Position numbers and translations under genes: made by a program
Origin: Streptomyces sp. NBC_01241
Lineage (GTDB): Bacteria > Actinomycetota > Actinomycetes > Streptomycetales > Streptomycetaceae
Assembly: GCF_041435435.1 (NCBI RefSeq)
Contig: NZ_CP108494.1
Span: forward strand, 7,598,501-7,662,500
Length of the DNA: 64,000 nt
Direction: 5' to 3'
Notes under the pieces: generated by a model
Databases searched by the model: none
What the model was told of the DNA's origin: nothing
What the model saw: only the letters and a program-made list of their open reading frames with translations
Shown here: positions 34,274 to 42,273 of the stretch, piece after piece
Layout: each line of letters opens with the position of its first letter
Position numbering within the stretch: the first letter of the stretch is position 1

Positions 34274-36004
34274 GTGAGTGATACAACCATCCGGTCCCGT
34301 CGGGCCTCCGTCCGCAGACTCCCGCTGGCGGCCCCCCTGCGCCTCGCCCGGCCCTCGGACATGTGGTTCAAACCGGCGCTGAGCGTGGTCGTCGCCACCG
34401 CCGTACCGGATCTGGTGCTGTTCGCCATGGACCGACTGGACCTCGTGATGTACACGATGGCCGGTTCGCTCTGTGCGCTGTACGGCCACAACCTCCCGTA
34501 CGCCCGCCGGGCCCGCGCCGTCGCCGGAGTCGTCGTCTCCATGGTCATCGGCCTGGCGATATCCCTGGTCGCGGCCTCGCTCACCGGATCGACCGCCGTG
34601 CTGATCGCGGTGGGCGCACTCCTCGCGGCCGGACAGAAGGTGCTCTGCGACGCCACCCGCATCGGCCCGCCCGGACCATTGATCTTCACGTTCATCACCT
34701 CGGCCGCGCTCTTCGCCCCGCAGCACCTCGGGCAGGTCCCGGGCCACCTCGCGCTGACCCTGGCCGCGGGCGCGGTCTCCTGGCTGGTCGCGGTCGGCCC
34801 CGCGGCGATCCGCAGGGAGGGCCCCGAGCGCCGGGCGACCGCCCGCGCACTCGACGCGGCCGCGGCATACGTCACTGCACCCGGCCACCGCACCCGGCAT
34901 GCCGCGGTCGCCGCCGTGCACGCGGCCTGGCAGGCCCTGCTCGCCGCCGGACGCCCCACCCCCGTACGCCGGGCGCTCGAACGCCTCGTCGTCCACGCCG
35001 AAGCCGTCCTCGCCGGCGGCGTCCTCGGCGACTTCCCGGGCGGCCCCCTCTCCGCCGCCGCCCCCACCACGGCCGTCGATCCGGACCGGCTGCGCGCCTG
35101 GGCCGGGCAGACCCGTGCCCGCGGACCCGTCCCCACCGCGCCGACCGCCCCGGGTGCGGCGGAGCAACTGTTCGGCACCGAGGCCGAACGGGCCGCCCGG
35201 CGCACCGAAGGCCGCCGCGACGCCCGCCGCACACTGCTGCGCAGCCTCGCCCCGGGCTCCCCGCTACTGCCCATCGGCGCCCGCGCGCTCATCGGCTGCG
35301 CCCTCGCCGGATACGTCTCCCAGGCGGCCGGTGTCGGCCGCCCCTACTGGGCGATCGTCACCGCGGCCTCTCTCTACCAGGCCAATGTGACCCTGACCTG
35401 GAACCGAGCCCTCCAGCGGACCCTCGGAAATCTGCTCGGCGTCCTCGTCTTCGCCGCCGTCCTCCCGGTCAGCCGCACCGGCCCCCTGGCCCTCATCGGC
35501 TTCTGCCTGCTCTTCGGCTTCGCGGCCGAGGCCCTGATCACCCGCAACTACTGGCTCGGCTCCATCGCCGTCACCCCGATGGCCCTGCTGGTCCTGGAAT
35601 TCGGCGGCACCCAACCGGCCGGTGAGCTCATCGGAGACCGGGTCCTGGACACCGTGATCGGCGCCGCGGTGGGCCTGCTTGCCGCCGTGCTGGTGACGAA
35701 CCGCCGGGCCACCGGTCACCTGGAGAAGGCCCTCACCGCCACCGATCGGGCGCGTGCCCACGCCGTGCACGCGCTGGCCGCCCCGCAGCCCACGCCCGCC
35801 GCCCTCGACGCCGCCCGTCGCAGGCTGACCGGTTCGCTCGTCGAGCTGCGCGAAGCCCATGACACCGCGGCGGGCGAATGGTGGCAGCGCGCCCGTCCCC
35901 AGGAGCAGGTCCTTGCAGCCGAGCAGGCCGGACACCGTACGCTCGCGGCGACAGCAAAGCGGCAGGGGCTGATCGCCCCCGCCCAGGAGAACGGAGCGGT
36001 GTGA
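34274..36004 (+). CDS. FUSC-family inner-membrane efflux protein
   Basis: A protein of 576 residues with two blocks of membrane helices (about 35-170 and 355-480) separated by a long cytoplasmic Ala/Arg-rich region. This is the fusaric-acid-resistance/aromatic-acid-exporter layout; the second block has GRPYWAIVTAASLYQANVTL and RTLGNLLGVLVFAAV, typical of FUSC proteins. It probably exports a weak aromatic acid or drug. Start GTG 34274 lies just after a palindromic operator. Its stop overlaps the MarR start by four bases (GTGA). Confidence 0.82.
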   Translation: MSDTTIRSRRASVRRLPLAAPLRLARPSDMWFKPALSVVVATAVPDLVLFAMDRLDLVMYTMAGSLCALYGHNLPYARRARAVAGVVVSMVIGLAISLVAASLTGSTAVLIAVGALLAAGQKVLCDATRIGPPGPLIFTFITSAALFAPQHLGQVPGHLALTLAAGAVSWLVAVGPAAIRREGPERRATARALDAAAAYVTAPGHRTRHAAVAAVHAAWQALLAAGRPTPVRRALERLVVHAEAVLAGGVLGDFPGGPLSAAAPTTAVDPDRLRAWAGQTRARGPVPTAPTAPGAAEQLFGTEAERAARRTEGRRDARRTLLRSLAPGSPLLPIGARALIGCALAGYVSQAAGVGRPYWAIVTAASLYQANVTLTWNRALQRTLGNLLGVLVFAAVLPVSRTGPLALIGFCLLFGFAAEALITRNYWLGSIAVTPMALLVLEFGGTQPAGELIGDRVLDTVIGAAVGLLAAVLVTNRRATGHLEKALTATDRARAHAVHALAAPQPTPAALDAARRRLTGSLVELREAHDTAAGEWWQRARPQEQVLAAEQAGHRTLAATAKRQGLIAPAQENGAV

Positions 36005-36507
36005 CCGACGACATCGTCGCCTCGGTGGTACGGCAGTGGCAGGCCGTCAACCCGGAGCTGGACACCGGACCGATGGAACTCATCGGCCGCATCAACCGCT
36101 GCGCGGCCCTGCTCCAGCAGGCGGAGGACGCCCCGTTGCGCGCCGCCGGCCTGACCCGCGCCGAGTTCGACCTGCTCGGCGCGGTACGCCGTACCGACCG
36201 CGAGCTCACCCCCGGCGAGCTGGCCAGGGAGACGTTCTCCTCCGGTGCCGCCGTCACCAAGCGCCTGCGGGTCCTTCAGGAACGGGGCCTCGTCGAGCGC
36301 CGCAGCGACGTCCGCGACCGGCGCGTCGCCCATGTCCGCCTCACCGAGGAGGGACGCGAGATGGTCGATCGGCTGCTGCCGCGCCAGCTGGCGTACGAAC
36401 GCACGGTGCTGTCCGGTCTCGACGAGCAGGCCCGCAGCCGACTCAGCGCTCAGCTCAGCGAGTTGCTGGTGCAGTTGGAGGGGCGTATCGGCGGTGCCGG
36501 ACGCTGA
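36001..36507 (+). CDS. MarR-family regulator of the FUSC exporter
   Basis: A protein of 168 residues with the MarR winged helix: LTRAEFDLLGAVRR, LTPGELARETFSSGAAVTKR (recognition helix), VERRSDVRDRRVAHVRLTEE (wing). MarR proteins are dimers that leave DNA when they bind phenolic ligands. Co-translated with the exporter, so the pair is a self-regulated resistance unit with the site at 34246 as its target. Confidence 0.88.
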   Translation: MTDDIVASVVRQWQAVNPELDTGPMELIGRINRCAALLQQAEDAPLRAAGLTRAEFDLLGAVRRTDRELTPGELARETFSSGAAVTKRLRVLQERGLVERRSDVRDRRVAHVRLTEEGREMVDRLLPRQLAYERTVLSGLDEQARSRLSAQLSELLVQLEGRIGGAGR

Positions 36508-36594
36508 ACCGGTGACCGGTGCCGAACCGGGGGCCGGGCGGCCCCGGCGAAAAATCCCGCGCGACATCGGTACGTCGCTGCTAACGTTCCCCGC

Positions 36595-36645
36595 ATGAAG
36601 CGCGCTGCCATGACGACGACGCCGGAGAGTGTCCCGGCGCGCTGA
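36595..36645 (+). CDS. Threonine-rich leader peptide of the ThrRS attenuator
   Basis: A 16-residue frame MKRAAMTTTPESVPAR with three consecutive ACG threonine codons (36613-36621), ending 14 bases before a perfect terminator hairpin and 84 bases before a threonyl-tRNA synthetase gene. This is the layout of ribosome-mediated attenuation: stalling at Thr codons when charged tRNA-Thr is low would favour read-through. No ribosome site is seen; a TAACGT -10-like box (36582-36587) eight bases upstream suggests a leaderless transcript starting at or near the ATG. Confidence 0.65.
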   Translation: MKRAAMTTTPESVPAR

Positions 36646-36659
36646 CAGCTGTTCAGTCC

Positions 36660-36689
36660 GAAGCCCCGGGGCGAGTGCCCCGGGGCTTC
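36660..36689 (+). terminator. Attenuator hairpin before ThrRS
   Basis: Perfect 12-base-pair stem GAAGCCCCGGGG (36660-36671) and CCCCGGGGCTTC (36678-36689) around CGAGTG. It lies between the threonine leader and the synthetase gene and is too strong to be chance. With the leader it forms a complete attenuator; competing antiterminator pairing needs folding to define. Confidence 0.75.
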
Positions 36690-36729
36690 GCCCTGCGGTC
36701 ACCCGCCCGACGACCGCGAGGAGACCGCC

Positions 36730-37944
36730 ATGCACGACCACCGCAAGCTCGGCCGCGAGCTGGACCTGTTCGACACCGATCCGCTGATCGGCGCCGGGCT
36801 GCCGTACTGGTTGCCCGACGGTGCTGTCGTACGGCACACCCTGGAGGAGTACATCCGCACCGCCGAGCGGCGGGCGGGCTACCGGCACGTGTACTCACCG
36901 GTGGTCGGCAAGCGGGAGCTGTACGAGATCTCCGGGCACTGGTCGCACTACAGCGACGACATGTTCCCGCCGATGGAGGTGGGCGGGGAGCAGGTCGTGC
37001 TCCGGCCCAGTCTGTGTCCGCACCACGCGCTCATGTACCGCTCCCGCTCCCACAGCTATCGCGAACTTCCCTTGCGCATGGCCGAGTTGGGAGGCATGTA
37101 CCGCTCCGAACTCTCCGGGGTGCTCGGCGGACTGACCCGGGTGAGGGCCATCCAGCTGAATGACGCGCACATCTTCTGCACCCTGGACCAGGCCGCCGAG
37201 GAGGCACGGGACGCGCTGGAACTGATCCGCCGGGCGTACGGGGCACTGGGCATCGGCCCGGCCCGCTACCGGCTCTCCCTCCCGGGACCCGGCGGGAAGT
37301 ATGTCGCCGCCCCCGAACTGTGGCAGCGGTCCACCGCCCTGCTGACTGACGTCCTCGACCGCTCCGGACTGCCCTACGAGGCGGCCGAGGGGGAAGCCGC
37401 TTTCTACGGCCCCAAGATCGATGTCCAGCTCGTCGACAGCGCCGGCCGGGAGTTCACCCTCTCCACCATTCAGGTCGACTTCCACCAGCCGGCCCGGTTC
37501 GACCTGCACTACATCGGTGCGGACGGCGCGAAACACCGGCCGGTGATGATCCACCGCAGCATCATCGGCAGCGTGGAGCGCGCCGTCGCCCACCTCATCG
37601 AGGAGCACGGCGGGGCCTTCCCTGCCTGGCTCGCCCCCACCCAGCTGGCGATTCTCCCGGTCTCCGAAGCCGAACTGCCGGACGCCGAGGCGTTCGCCAG
37701 GCGCTGCACCGCCCTCGGGCTGCGGGCCGAGATCGCCGGACCGGAACGCGGCACCCTGGGAGCCCGCATCCGGGAAGCCCGCCTGGTGCCCTACCAGGCC
37801 GTCATCGGTGCCAGGGAAGCCGCCGACGACCAGGTCGCCCTGCGCCTGCGCGACGGACGCCGGCACGACCCGCGGCCCGCCGATGAGGTCCTCGCCCGCA
37901 TCACCACCCTCATCGACGCCCACAGCACCGACCTCTGGAACTAG
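36730..37944 (+). CDS. Short threonyl-tRNA synthetase lacking the TGS and editing domains
   Basis: A class II synthetase of 404 residues; full-length ThrRS has about 640-660. It begins directly with the catalytic core. Seen: zinc ligands Cys96 (LRPSLCPHHALMYRSR), His147 (LNDAHIFC) and His275 (RPVMIHR), motif 2 MYRSELSGVLGGLTRVRAIQ, AFYGPKIDVQLVD, motif 3 HRSIIGSVERAVAHLIEEHG, and the anticodon-binding domain (about 303-400). All aminoacylation residues are present but post-transfer editing of Ser-tRNA is missing. Inference: a second, stress- or drug-tolerant ThrRS controlled by the upstream threonine attenuator. ATG 36730 follows CGAGGAG. Confidence 0.88.
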   Translation: MHDHRKLGRELDLFDTDPLIGAGLPYWLPDGAVVRHTLEEYIRTAERRAGYRHVYSPVVGKRELYEISGHWSHYSDDMFPPMEVGGEQVVLRPSLCPHHALMYRSRSHSYRELPLRMAELGGMYRSELSGVLGGLTRVRAIQLNDAHIFCTLDQAAEEARDALELIRRAYGALGIGPARYRLSLPGPGGKYVAAPELWQRSTALLTDVLDRSGLPYEAAEGEAAFYGPKIDVQLVDSAGREFTLSTIQVDFHQPARFDLHYIGADGAKHRPVMIHRSIIGSVERAVAHLIEEHGGAFPAWLAPTQLAILPVSEAELPDAEAFARRCTALGLRAEIAGPERGTLGARIREARLVPYQAVIGAREAADDQVALRLRDGRRHDPRPADEVLARITTLIDAHSTDLWN

Positions 37945-37948
37945 GAGG

Positions 37949-37971
37949 GCCCGGCCGGCATCAGGCCGGGC
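37949..37971. terminator. Shared terminator between ThrRS and IclR genes
   Basis: Arms GCCCGGCC (37949-37956) and GGCCGGGC (37964-37971) form a perfect eight-pair stem with a seven-base loop between the two convergent genes. Its right arm overlaps the last codons of the IclR gene; it can serve both strands. Confidence 0.6.
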
Positions 37972-38854
37972 CGAACAAGGCGGCCGACCGGCGCAGTTCG
38001 CCGACCAGGCGGGCGAGCGCCGCGTCGTCGCCGCGGTCGGCGGGTACCGAGGCCATCAGGGCGAGCCGGTCCCGGCGGCTCGACGCGGCCGGCGCAACGG
38101 CCACGGCGTGCAGGCCCGGGACCGACTCCCCGCGGCTGAGGGCGTATCCGCGGGAGCGGATCGCGTCGAGCTCCGCGAACAGTGCGGACCGTGAGGTGAG
38201 GGTGTTCGGCGTGACCTCGGGAAGTTCCTCCTGCGGATAGAGGGCGTGGAGTTCTTCCGATGTCATCCCGGAGAGCAACATTTTGCCGCCGGCGGTGGCG
38301 TGGGCGGGGTGCGTACGGCCCCTCTCCGGCATCACCCGGACCGGGTGCGGCGACTCGCGGCCGTCGGTGACCAGGATCCGGTCGCCGATGAGCGCCGCGC
38401 TCTGCACCGTCTCGCCGGTGCGCCGTAGCGCGTCGTCCAGTACGGCTCCGAGCTGTTCGCGGACGGCCGTGCCGAAGCCCGCCGGACGCCCGAGCCGCTC
38501 CAGCTCCGGACCTGCCGAGTAGCCACGCCCGGAGGATTCCCGGACCGCGAAGCCGCGTCCTTCGAGGGTGCTGAGTACCCGGTGGGCGGTGGACCGCCCG
38601 ATGGAGAGCAGCCCGGCCGCCTCGGAGACGGTCAGCGTGTCATGCGTCAGGAACAGCCGCAGCAGCCGCAGTCCGGTGTCCAGCGACTCGATGGTGTAGC
38701 CGCGCGCCGGCCCCGTACCGCTCGAATCCTCCGTGCCTCCTGCGCCGGCCGTATCTTCCGCACTGCCCGCACTGCCCGCACTGCCCGCACCGTCGGCACC
38801 GCCCGCACCGCCCGTCGCTGTGGCGACCTTGCCGTACATCCGTCCTTCGGTCAT
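37961..38854 (-). CDS. IclR-family transcriptional regulator with low-complexity N-terminus
   Basis: A protein of 297 residues. Residues about 10-50 are a Gly/Ala/Ser-rich tail partly made by a nine-base DNA repeat (CACTGCCCG, near 38760-38786). The winged helix follows (about 53-115; LTVSEAAGLLSIGRSTAHRV) and then the IclR ligand domain (about 130-290; HPAHATAGGKMLLSG, SRGESVPGLHAVAVA). IclR proteins control catabolic genes in response to small acids. No catabolic gene is adjacent: it converges with ThrRS and diverges from the conservon. ATG 38854 has AAGGAG nine bases upstream. Confidence 0.85.
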   Translation of the reverse strand: MTEGRMYGKVATATGGAGGADGAGSAGSAGSAEDTAGAGGTEDSSGTGPARGYTIESLDTGLRLLRLFLTHDTLTVSEAAGLLSIGRSTAHRVLSTLEGRGFAVRESSGRGYSAGPELERLGRPAGFGTAVREQLGAVLDDALRRTGETVQSAALIGDRILVTDGRESPHPVRVMPERGRTHPAHATAGGKMLLSGMTSEELHALYPQEELPEVTPNTLTSRSALFAELDAIRSRGYALSRGESVPGLHAVAVAPAASSRRDRLALMASVPADRGDDAALARLVGELRRSAALFGPA

Positions 38855-38957
38855 CAATGCGCTCCTTTCGATCCGCTTCGATCACATGTGCGCGCGTCCC
38901 TCCTTGTGGGACGGCTGTCATGGCGCAGGGGCCAACTCTCGGAATGACCGCGAAAGT

Positions 38958-38974
38958 GTCCCGCACTGCGGGAC
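38958..38974. promoter_or_regulatory. Palindrome upstream of the IclR gene
   Basis: The gap 38855-39226 (372 bases) has no gene. GTCCCGCA (38958-38965), one base, TGCGGGAC (38967-38974) is a perfect palindrome; a decayed copy (GTCCCGGATTGCGGAT) starts near 38982. Its form suits an IclR dimer, probably for autoregulation. A second palindrome, GAGCGCTC at 39070-39077, lies nearer the conservon. Confidence 0.5.
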
Positions 38975-39226
38975 GACAGGTGTCCCGGATTGCGGATGTC
39001 CCTTGACCGTCACTTTCTGTGCACGCGTGAAGGCGGTGCGTGCAAAAACTCGTGAGTGTATTACCGCGTGAGCGCTCGCGCAGGGGGTTGGGTGAATGTG
39101 CCGAAGCCCTGATTCGATCTGACTAAGCTCACGCGCAGCGAAGTCGAGTTGCGACGAATTCGAGCGCTTGTTCCTGGATGTCCTGCAAGCGCGTTTACCT
39201 CCCGAATCAACCGCCAGAGGTTTTAG

Positions 39227-40840
39227 ATGGTTCGTGTTGAATCACCGCCGATCGAACGAGAAATCCCGGTCGTCCGCGCCATGTTGCTGCCCGTGCTTCT
39301 GATGGGCGGCGCAACCGCCGCCGGGGTGGCGCTGGTTTCCGCGGCCGCGCGGATACCAGTTGTCTGGTGCGGCGCGCTCGCCACCGTCGTGGTCACCGCA
39401 CTCACCGTTCGACTCGCCCGCCGGACACGCGATATGCGCGCCCAGCGCGCAGCGTACGAACGGCGCTTCGCCGACCTGGAACGGCGCATCGCCACCCACG
39501 ACGACGAGACCGTGCGGATCAGCAAGGAGCTCCTGCCGGCCGCCATTCACCGGCTACGGGTCGGCAATTCACCCGAAGAGGTGCTCCGGGACGTCGTCGA
39601 CGCGGACGAGGCGTACCGCGACCTCCCCGACGCCCAACGCACCCTCGTCTACACGGTGCTGAACATCATCGACAACGAAGAGGCGATGCGCGACTCCGCG
39701 CAGCGCGCCTTCGTCAACGTCGCCCGGCGCGTCCAGGCGATCGTCCACCGCCAGGCGAGTGAACTGCGGGAGATGGAGGAGCACCACGGGCGCAACCCCG
39801 ACGTCTTCGACGACCTGCTCCGCATCGACCACGGCACCGCGCTGATCGGCCGTCTCGCCGACTCCATCGCGGTTCTCGGCGGTGCCCGTCCCAGCCGCCA
39901 GTGGCCCAAGCCCGTACCGTTGTTCAGCGTGCTGCGCGGCGCCATGTCGCGCATCCTGGAGTACCCGCGGATCGATCTGCACTCGATCGCCAAGGTCGCC
40001 GTCATCGGCACGGCCGTCGAGCCGCTCATCCACGCCTGTGCCGAACTCCTCGACAACGCCACGCGCTACTCGCCGCCGCAGACCCGGGTGCACGTCACCG
40101 CCGTCGAGGTGCAGACCGGCATCGCCATCGAGATCGAGGACGGCGGCGTCTCGCTCAGCGAGGAGGCCCGGTCACGGGCCGAGAACATGCTCGCCCGGGC
40201 CCAGGCCGGCTCCAACATGAACGACCTCGGCGAGTCCCCCCGGCTCGGCATGGCCGTCGTCGGACGGCTCGCGCGGATGTACGACCTCCAGGTCTCGCTG
40301 CGGCAGTCCGCCTACGGCGGTGTCCGCGCCGTGCTCATCGTGCCCCGCGCGATGATCACCACCGGCCCCGCTCCCGGTATCGCCCACGGCATCGGCGCCA
40401 CGTCGAGGCCCACCAGCGACATCGACCAGGAGGCGATGAAGCACGTCGTGCCGCCCCGCCGCAAGCCCCGCCCCGTGGCCCAGCGCCCCGCCACCGGACC
40501 CGTCGCACCCGTCGCACCCGTCACCCGGCCTGTGCTCCCCGCGACCACCATGGAGGACGACGTCCCCGTGGTGACCGAGTGGACCGCCGGAGGGCTCCCG
40601 CAACGCCGCAGCCGCGGCCGCGCCCCCCTGGGCTCGCACAACCTCCCCGCACAGCCCGTCAACCCCACCGCAGGACAGCGCAACGGCCACGCCAACGGCC
40701 ACGGCGGGACCGACAGCGGCAGGGAACAGCCCCCCGGACTCTGGCTGGAGGCCTTCACCAACGCCGTCAACGGCGTGCCGCAGGACCCGAAGACCGACGA
40801 AGACTCTGACGATTCCTGGGACAAGGGAGACCTGAAGTGA
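39227..40840 (+). CDS. cvnA: Conservon protein CvnA, histidine-kinase-like membrane protein
   Basis: A protein of 537 residues with two N-terminal membrane segments (about 18-62), a helical region (65-220), and a kinase-type ATP-binding domain (about 255-360): N-box HACAELLDNATRYSPP, IEIEDGG, GMAVVGRLARMYDLQVSL. It lacks a usual phosphoacceptor HisKA motif. A long Pro/Arg/Gly-rich cytoplasmic tail follows (about 400-537). Known: CvnA binds the B, C and D proteins at the membrane in a complex resembling eukaryotic G-protein signalling. It heads a five-gene operon; its GTGA stop overlaps cvnB. Confidence 0.9.
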   Translation: MVRVESPPIEREIPVVRAMLLPVLLMGGATAAGVALVSAAARIPVVWCGALATVVVTALTVRLARRTRDMRAQRAAYERRFADLERRIATHDDETVRISKELLPAAIHRLRVGNSPEEVLRDVVDADEAYRDLPDAQRTLVYTVLNIIDNEEAMRDSAQRAFVNVARRVQAIVHRQASELREMEEHHGRNPDVFDDLLRIDHGTALIGRLADSIAVLGGARPSRQWPKPVPLFSVLRGAMSRILEYPRIDLHSIAKVAVIGTAVEPLIHACAELLDNATRYSPPQTRVHVTAVEVQTGIAIEIEDGGVSLSEEARSRAENMLARAQAGSNMNDLGESPRLGMAVVGRLARMYDLQVSLRQSAYGGVRAVLIVPRAMITTGPAPGIAHGIGATSRPTSDIDQEAMKHVVPPRRKPRPVAQRPATGPVAPVAPVTRPVLPATTMEDDVPVVTEWTAGGLPQRRSRGRAPLGSHNLPAQPVNPTAGQRNGHANGHGGTDSGREQPPGLWLEAFTNAVNGVPQDPKTDEDSDDSWDKGDLK

Positions 40841-41244
40841 TCCAGCAGCGGGGAAATATGGACTGGATGCTCAAGGAACTGGCCGACGACGTGCCCGACA
40901 TTCACCAGATCGTGGTGCTCTCCGCCGACGGCCTGCGCATCGCCCGGCACGGCGGCGATCCCGATGTCGCCGACCGCCTCGCGGCGGCCTGCGCCGGACT
41001 GCAGAGCCTGGCCGCCGCCGTCGCCTCCGAAATCCCTTGCAGCGACGGCCTGATGCGCCTGGTCGTCATCGAAGTCACCGGCGGATTCTTCTACTTGATG
41101 GCGGCTGGAACGGGCGCCTACCTGGCCGTGCTGGCCGGTGAGACGGTCGACGCGGGGCTCGTCGGGTCACGGATGCGCGACATGGTCGTCAGGATCGGCG
41201 CCCACCTGACGAGCCCTCCGCGCCATGACGGGCAGGCCGGATGA
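40837..41244 (+). CDS. cvnB: Conservon protein CvnB, roadblock/LC7 domain
   Basis: A protein of 135 residues with one roadblock/LC7 fold: LKELADDVPDIHQIVVLSAD, RLAAACAGLQSLAAAVASE, MRLVVIEVTGGFFYLMAAG. In conservons it partners the GTPase CvnD, as MglB does MglA, and may act as its activating protein. GTG 40837 overlaps the cvnA stop; ATG 40858 is a possible shorter start. It overlaps cvnC by four bases. Confidence 0.9.
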   Translation: MIQQRGNMDWMLKELADDVPDIHQIVVLSADGLRIARHGGDPDVADRLAAACAGLQSLAAAVASEIPCSDGLMRLVVIEVTGGFFYLMAAGTGAYLAVLAGETVDAGLVGSRMRDMVVRIGAHLTSPPRHDGQAG

Positions 41245-41612
41245 ATTCTCCCCGACGAGAATGCCGAGAGGCCGATCCGGCACTGAGCGATCCGGAACGG
41301 CTGTACGTGATCACCGGCGATCCCGACGGCAGCGAGCGGGCGCCGCTCGACCTGGTCACGATGGTCGTCGCGAAGGCCCGGCCGACGCCGACGGTCCAGC
41401 CCGAGCAGGCCGTGATCCTGCGGCTCTGCCAGGCGCCCTTATCCGTTGCCGAGATCTCGGCGTACCTCGGTCTGCCCTTCAGCGTGGTGACATCGCTCCT
41501 CACGGAACTCCTCGCGGCCGACCTCATCGAATCGCGCGCGCCCATCGTCCGCGCCACCCTCCCGGACAGGTCCCTTCTCGAAGCGGTGATGCATGGACTT
41601 CAGAAGCTCTGA
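41241..41612 (+). CDS. cvnC: Conservon protein CvnC, DUF742
   Basis: A protein of 123 residues of the DUF742 family: PERLYVITGD, LDLVTMVVA, PEQAVILRLCQAPLSVAEIS, and a winged-helix-like C-terminus (LGLPFSVVTSLLTELLAADLI). Known: CvnC joins the membrane complex; its biochemical role is not established. ATGA overlap with cvnB and a 20-base overlap with cvnD show tight coupling. Confidence 0.9.
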   Translation: MNSPRRECREADPALSDPERLYVITGDPDGSERAPLDLVTMVVAKARPTPTVQPEQAVILRLCQAPLSVAEISAYLGLPFSVVTSLLTELLAADLIESRAPIVRATLPDRSLLEAVMHGLQKL

Positions 41613-42207
41613 CACGATCACCGGCCCCCGGCGCGAGGACGTCCTTCCCACCACGGCGACCGCCGCGGTGAAGGTCGTGATCGTCGGCGGGTTCGGGGTC
41701 GGCAAGACGACCATGGTCGGATCCGTCAGCGAGATCCGGCCACTGACCACCGAAGAGACCATGACCCAGGCCGGTGTCGGCGTGGACGACAACTTCGGGG
41801 TGGAGAGCAAGACCGCCACCACCGTCGCCATGGACTTCGGCCGGATCTCCATCAGTGAGGAACTGATCCTCTATCTGTTCGGCACCCCGGGCCAGGAAAG
41901 GTTCTGGTTCCTGTGGAACGGCCTGTTCGAAGGCGCCCTCGGCGCGGTGGTCCTCATCGACACCCGCCGCCTCGAAGTCAGCTTCGACGTCATCGGACGG
42001 CTGGAGGAACGCGGCGTCCCGTTCGTCGTCGCCGTCAACACCTTCCCCGACGCCCCGAAACACCCGGTCGAGGCGCTGCGCAGCGCCCTCGACCTTCCCG
42101 AAGAGGTTCCGTTGATCGACTGCGACGCCCGGCTGCGCGCCTCCAGCCGCGACGTACTGATGACGCTGATGCGCTATCTGCACAGTCTGGCCCTCCCGTT
42201 CGCCTGA
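41593..42207 (+). CDS. cvnD: Conservon protein CvnD, Ras-like GTPase
   Basis: A protein of 204 residues with GTPase motifs: G1 GGFGVGKTT (about 31-39), G3 as FGTPGQERFWFLW, and VVAVNTF in the G4 region (NTF in place of the usual NKxD), then DCDAR for G5. This is the MglA/CvnD branch of small GTPases. It is the switch of the conservon; CvnB is its likely regulator. It starts inside the end of cvnC. Confidence 0.9.
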   Translation: MDFRSSDTITGPRREDVLPTTATAAVKVVIVGGFGVGKTTMVGSVSEIRPLTTEETMTQAGVGVDDNFGVESKTATTVAMDFGRISISEELILYLFGTPGQERFWFLWNGLFEGALGAVVLIDTRRLEVSFDVIGRLEERGVPFVVAVNTFPDAPKHPVEALRSALDLPEEVPLIDCDARLRASSRDVLMTLMRYLHSLALPFA

Positions 42208-42273
42208 CCGCAGTACCCACCCCCCGCGCGTCCCATCCGTCTGGTCCTTGGAATCCTGATCCCTGGAGCGATC

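Noticed and set aside
39227..40840. CvnA as an ordinary two-component histidine kinase
   Set aside because: No HisKA phosphoacceptor motif and no response-regulator neighbour; the cvnB-E genes define it as a conservon protein.
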